From assembly GCF_003672135.1 (NCBI RefSeq), contig NC_039506.1, positions 3,162,001 through 3,226,000 of the forward strand: a stretch of DNA of 64,000 nt. The letters run 5' to 3'. Shown here in pieces: positions 62,234 to 64,000 of the stretch (within the stretch, counting starts at the first letter, position 1; the number at the start of each line of letters is the position of its first letter). The notes under the pieces were generated by a model, which did no database searches, was not told the DNA's origin, and saw only the letters and a list, made by a program, of their open reading frames with translations. Position numbers and translations under genes: made by a program. This DNA is from Ooceraea biroi (lineage: Eukaryota > Arthropoda > Insecta > Hymenoptera > Formicidae).

Positions 62234-63973
62234 CTAGGGGCGATGGATATGGGAATGGAACCAGGACAGGGCAGGTTGATCATGAATTTGAATTTGGGTG
62301 CGTTGTTGGTCTACCTTAGTCGGACTACAACTGGTATCCGCCCTCAGTATACTATCTTCAAATGCCAACGTAGGGGAGAACAGTATAGACGTGTCCAAAC
62401 TCTTGCTCTGTAAAAAAAGAAGCAAAATTGTATTGCTATCTCGTTTCTTTTTCATTTTTTTATTATCGAAAATTGCGAGTACATTCAACGAACGAAAAAC
62501 GGAATTATTAGATAAAAATTGCTTGATAAAGAAAAATCGTATTTTCGGATTTACTAAGTGAATTATCGAAACGTAATCGATTTGAATGATCAAGTGACGT
62601 ACCGGTGTCTCCACGATATAAGTTATGTCGGAATTATCCTGGCCCGTGTTGGCCCAGGCTTGGCAGAGCGCCTTGCGCGCCCGTTTTCCTCCTGGTGCAC
62701 TGTTCTCTTTACCCCGCCTTCGTATCGTGCCGTAACCTGAGTCCTGAAGGATCACGCTTGTGCCATTCAGGCTCTCACGGTCGGTCTCCTGCTTGATTAT
62801 CTCGTTCAGAGCATCCAGGCGACTAGGTGTAGCGGGTAAGTGTGCAGTTCCGCTCCGCCGTTCGAATTCAGCCATCGCGTTTTTGAACGGCGTCGGTGTC
62901 CTAGGTGTATTGCCGTCTATAAAAGCAAAACAAGACTTGTACAAAGGATTGCGGCTGACAATGGAAAACTTTAGTTCCGGGAAGAGAGCTACAAGCGAGC
63001 CGAATAATTATTAAATTTATGCACATTTATTTATTATTAATCAGAACTTATCATACGCGACTGTCAATACGTAATAATGTCACGAGTTTTGCGATAAACA
63101 TACCATTTTGATTACGTCGCAAACCAGTGGGTTGCGGAGTGGTGAGCGGACCGGGACTGCTTTTAGGTGTGCTTGCGCGCCAGGACGTTTCCGGAGTCAG
63201 ACTGTTCAAAAATTGCGAGGGGCTGAACGGAAGCTCCTTGATGGGAGTCGAGGGGCTGATATTTTCCGTCTGCGCCTGTTGACCCATCACGATGTAGTCT
63301 GATAACTGATTACCGTTGTCGGCGGCTTCCATTCTTTCCAGTTGCACGGCTCTGCGTCTGCGTAATATAGGAGGCGGGCTGGTCTTTTTTTCTACGTGCT
63401 GGCTGGCTATTTCCTCCAAATCGGGCATCGGCGTCAAATTGATCTCCGAGCTCTTCGAATTGGATATTTCGCTTTGCAATTGCTGCAGATTGAAATATCT
63501 GCAAAAAAAGGAGAAGAATAAAAACTGTGTCCGTGGAGGACTAAATTATTATTAAATATATTAATTATTATAAATTAAACGGGCTATATTATTCGCTTCA
63601 GAAGCAATATTGTACCTAGTGCTGAACTGAGTTGTCTCGCTCTTCACCCGAGAGGAAGCTTTTCTTGGCGGGGACGGCGCGCGTTTCTCGTGCGTATGCT
63701 TGTTCTGTTGTAACGTATCTTGTTGTTGGTGCGGCACTGTAATTTGTTGTTGCTGTTCATAAACCCTAGGCCAATCCATATCGACAGCCTGCGAAGTGCT
63801 CCCTGGCGTCATAATCAAACTGCTTTCGTCATTGAGCGAGACAGTCCTTGTTCTCTGACTGTGACCAGGTGCGTTCTCCATAAGAAGCATGTCTCTCGTG
63901 GTAATAGTACTTTCCGCACTTTTTCTCTTGCCCCTACCTGCAAACATCGTTCGTCTCTTTTTAAGTTTCGGGT
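62234..63973 (-). CDS. Myb: Myb transcription factor, C-terminal part (cut by window edge)
   Basis: This is an animal Myb of the B-Myb type, which activates G2/M genes within the MuvB/dREAM complex. Four exons are in view, in coding order: 63973-63616, 63498-63104, 62916-62603 and 62407-62234, about 412 residues. The R1-R2-R3 DNA-binding repeats must lie beyond base 64000. Family-specific motifs in the visible part are the SDPKLKKRR basic run, LPFSPSQFLNSLTPETSW, and DGNTPRTPTPFKNAMAEFE, which closely match B-Myb (FSPSQFLN; NTPHTPTPFKNAL). Many Ser/Thr-Pro sites are likely CDK targets. The 63973 acceptor (AAATTCAG) has a poor pyrimidine tract; a later AG at the GTTTGCAG before GTAGGGGC is an alternative. 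The gene converges on RCHY1. Confidence 0.93.
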
Positions 63974-64000
63974 CTGAATTTTCTTAAGTTTTAAATGTCA

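Noticed and set aside
1..64000. CRISPR arrays, operons, rRNA and tRNA genes
   Set aside because: The sequence is an animal nuclear region. I saw no regularly spaced repeats, and no tRNA or rRNA signature on either strand by eye; a covariance-model scan would be the decisive test for tRNAs.

Overview
The window is eukaryotic, intron-rich and AT-rich outside exons. It reads as an insect chromosome, most likely Hymenoptera and perhaps an ant. The reasons are short compact introns, exons that stay rich in CpG, and a gene set (Kidins220/ARMS, Yurt, FBF1, TAF13, PPOX, RCHY1/Pirh2, Myb) whose proteins match insect and vertebrate families. The exact lineage is an inference.

Layout. From about 5.8 kb to 32 kb, one large plus-strand gene encodes a Kidins220/ARMS protein (ankyrin repeats, KAP P-loop NTPase, four membrane segments, SAM-like region, C-terminal PDZ ligand). 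It has three candidate first coding exons, all ending in phase 0, and two candidate C-termini. Then follow yurt/EPB41L5 (minus, 34.6-38.3 kb), FBF1 (plus, 40.3-43.9 kb), an unidentified small coiled-coil gene (minus, 44.0-45.0 kb), TAF13 (plus, 45.6-46.3 kb), PPOX (minus, 47.3-48.9 kb), RCHY1 (plus, 54.7-56.1 kb) and the C-terminal two thirds or so of a Myb transcription factor gene (minus, 62.2 kb to beyond the right edge). Strands alternate strictly, so each gene shares one head-to-head and one tail-to-tail boundary with its neighbours. FBF1 and the coiled-coil gene end about 100 bp apart and probably overlap in their 3' UTRs.

Mobile DNA sits mainly in the two largest head-to-head gaps. Between yurt and FBF1 are a palindromic element with an internal 74-bp tandem duplication and a PIF/Harbinger remnant with a TAA target duplication. 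Between PPOX and RCHY1 is a TTAA-flanked MITE and, 220 bp further, a hAT element with a perfect 8-bp target duplication. The hAT element was itself invaded by an apparently intact 2.7-kb TTAA-flanked element, carrying an uninterrupted 576-codon Mutator-like/Kolobok-type transposase gene, and by a 122-bp TA-flanked hairpin MITE.

The genes do not form one pathway. Kidins220 and Yurt are membrane scaffolds, FBF1 is a cilium-base protein, TAF13 is a TFIID subunit, PPOX is a haem enzyme, RCHY1 is a ubiquitin ligase and Myb is a cell-cycle transcription factor. All exon boundaries were derived by hand from splice-site consensus, reading-frame continuity and remembered family alignments; no search or transcript data were used.
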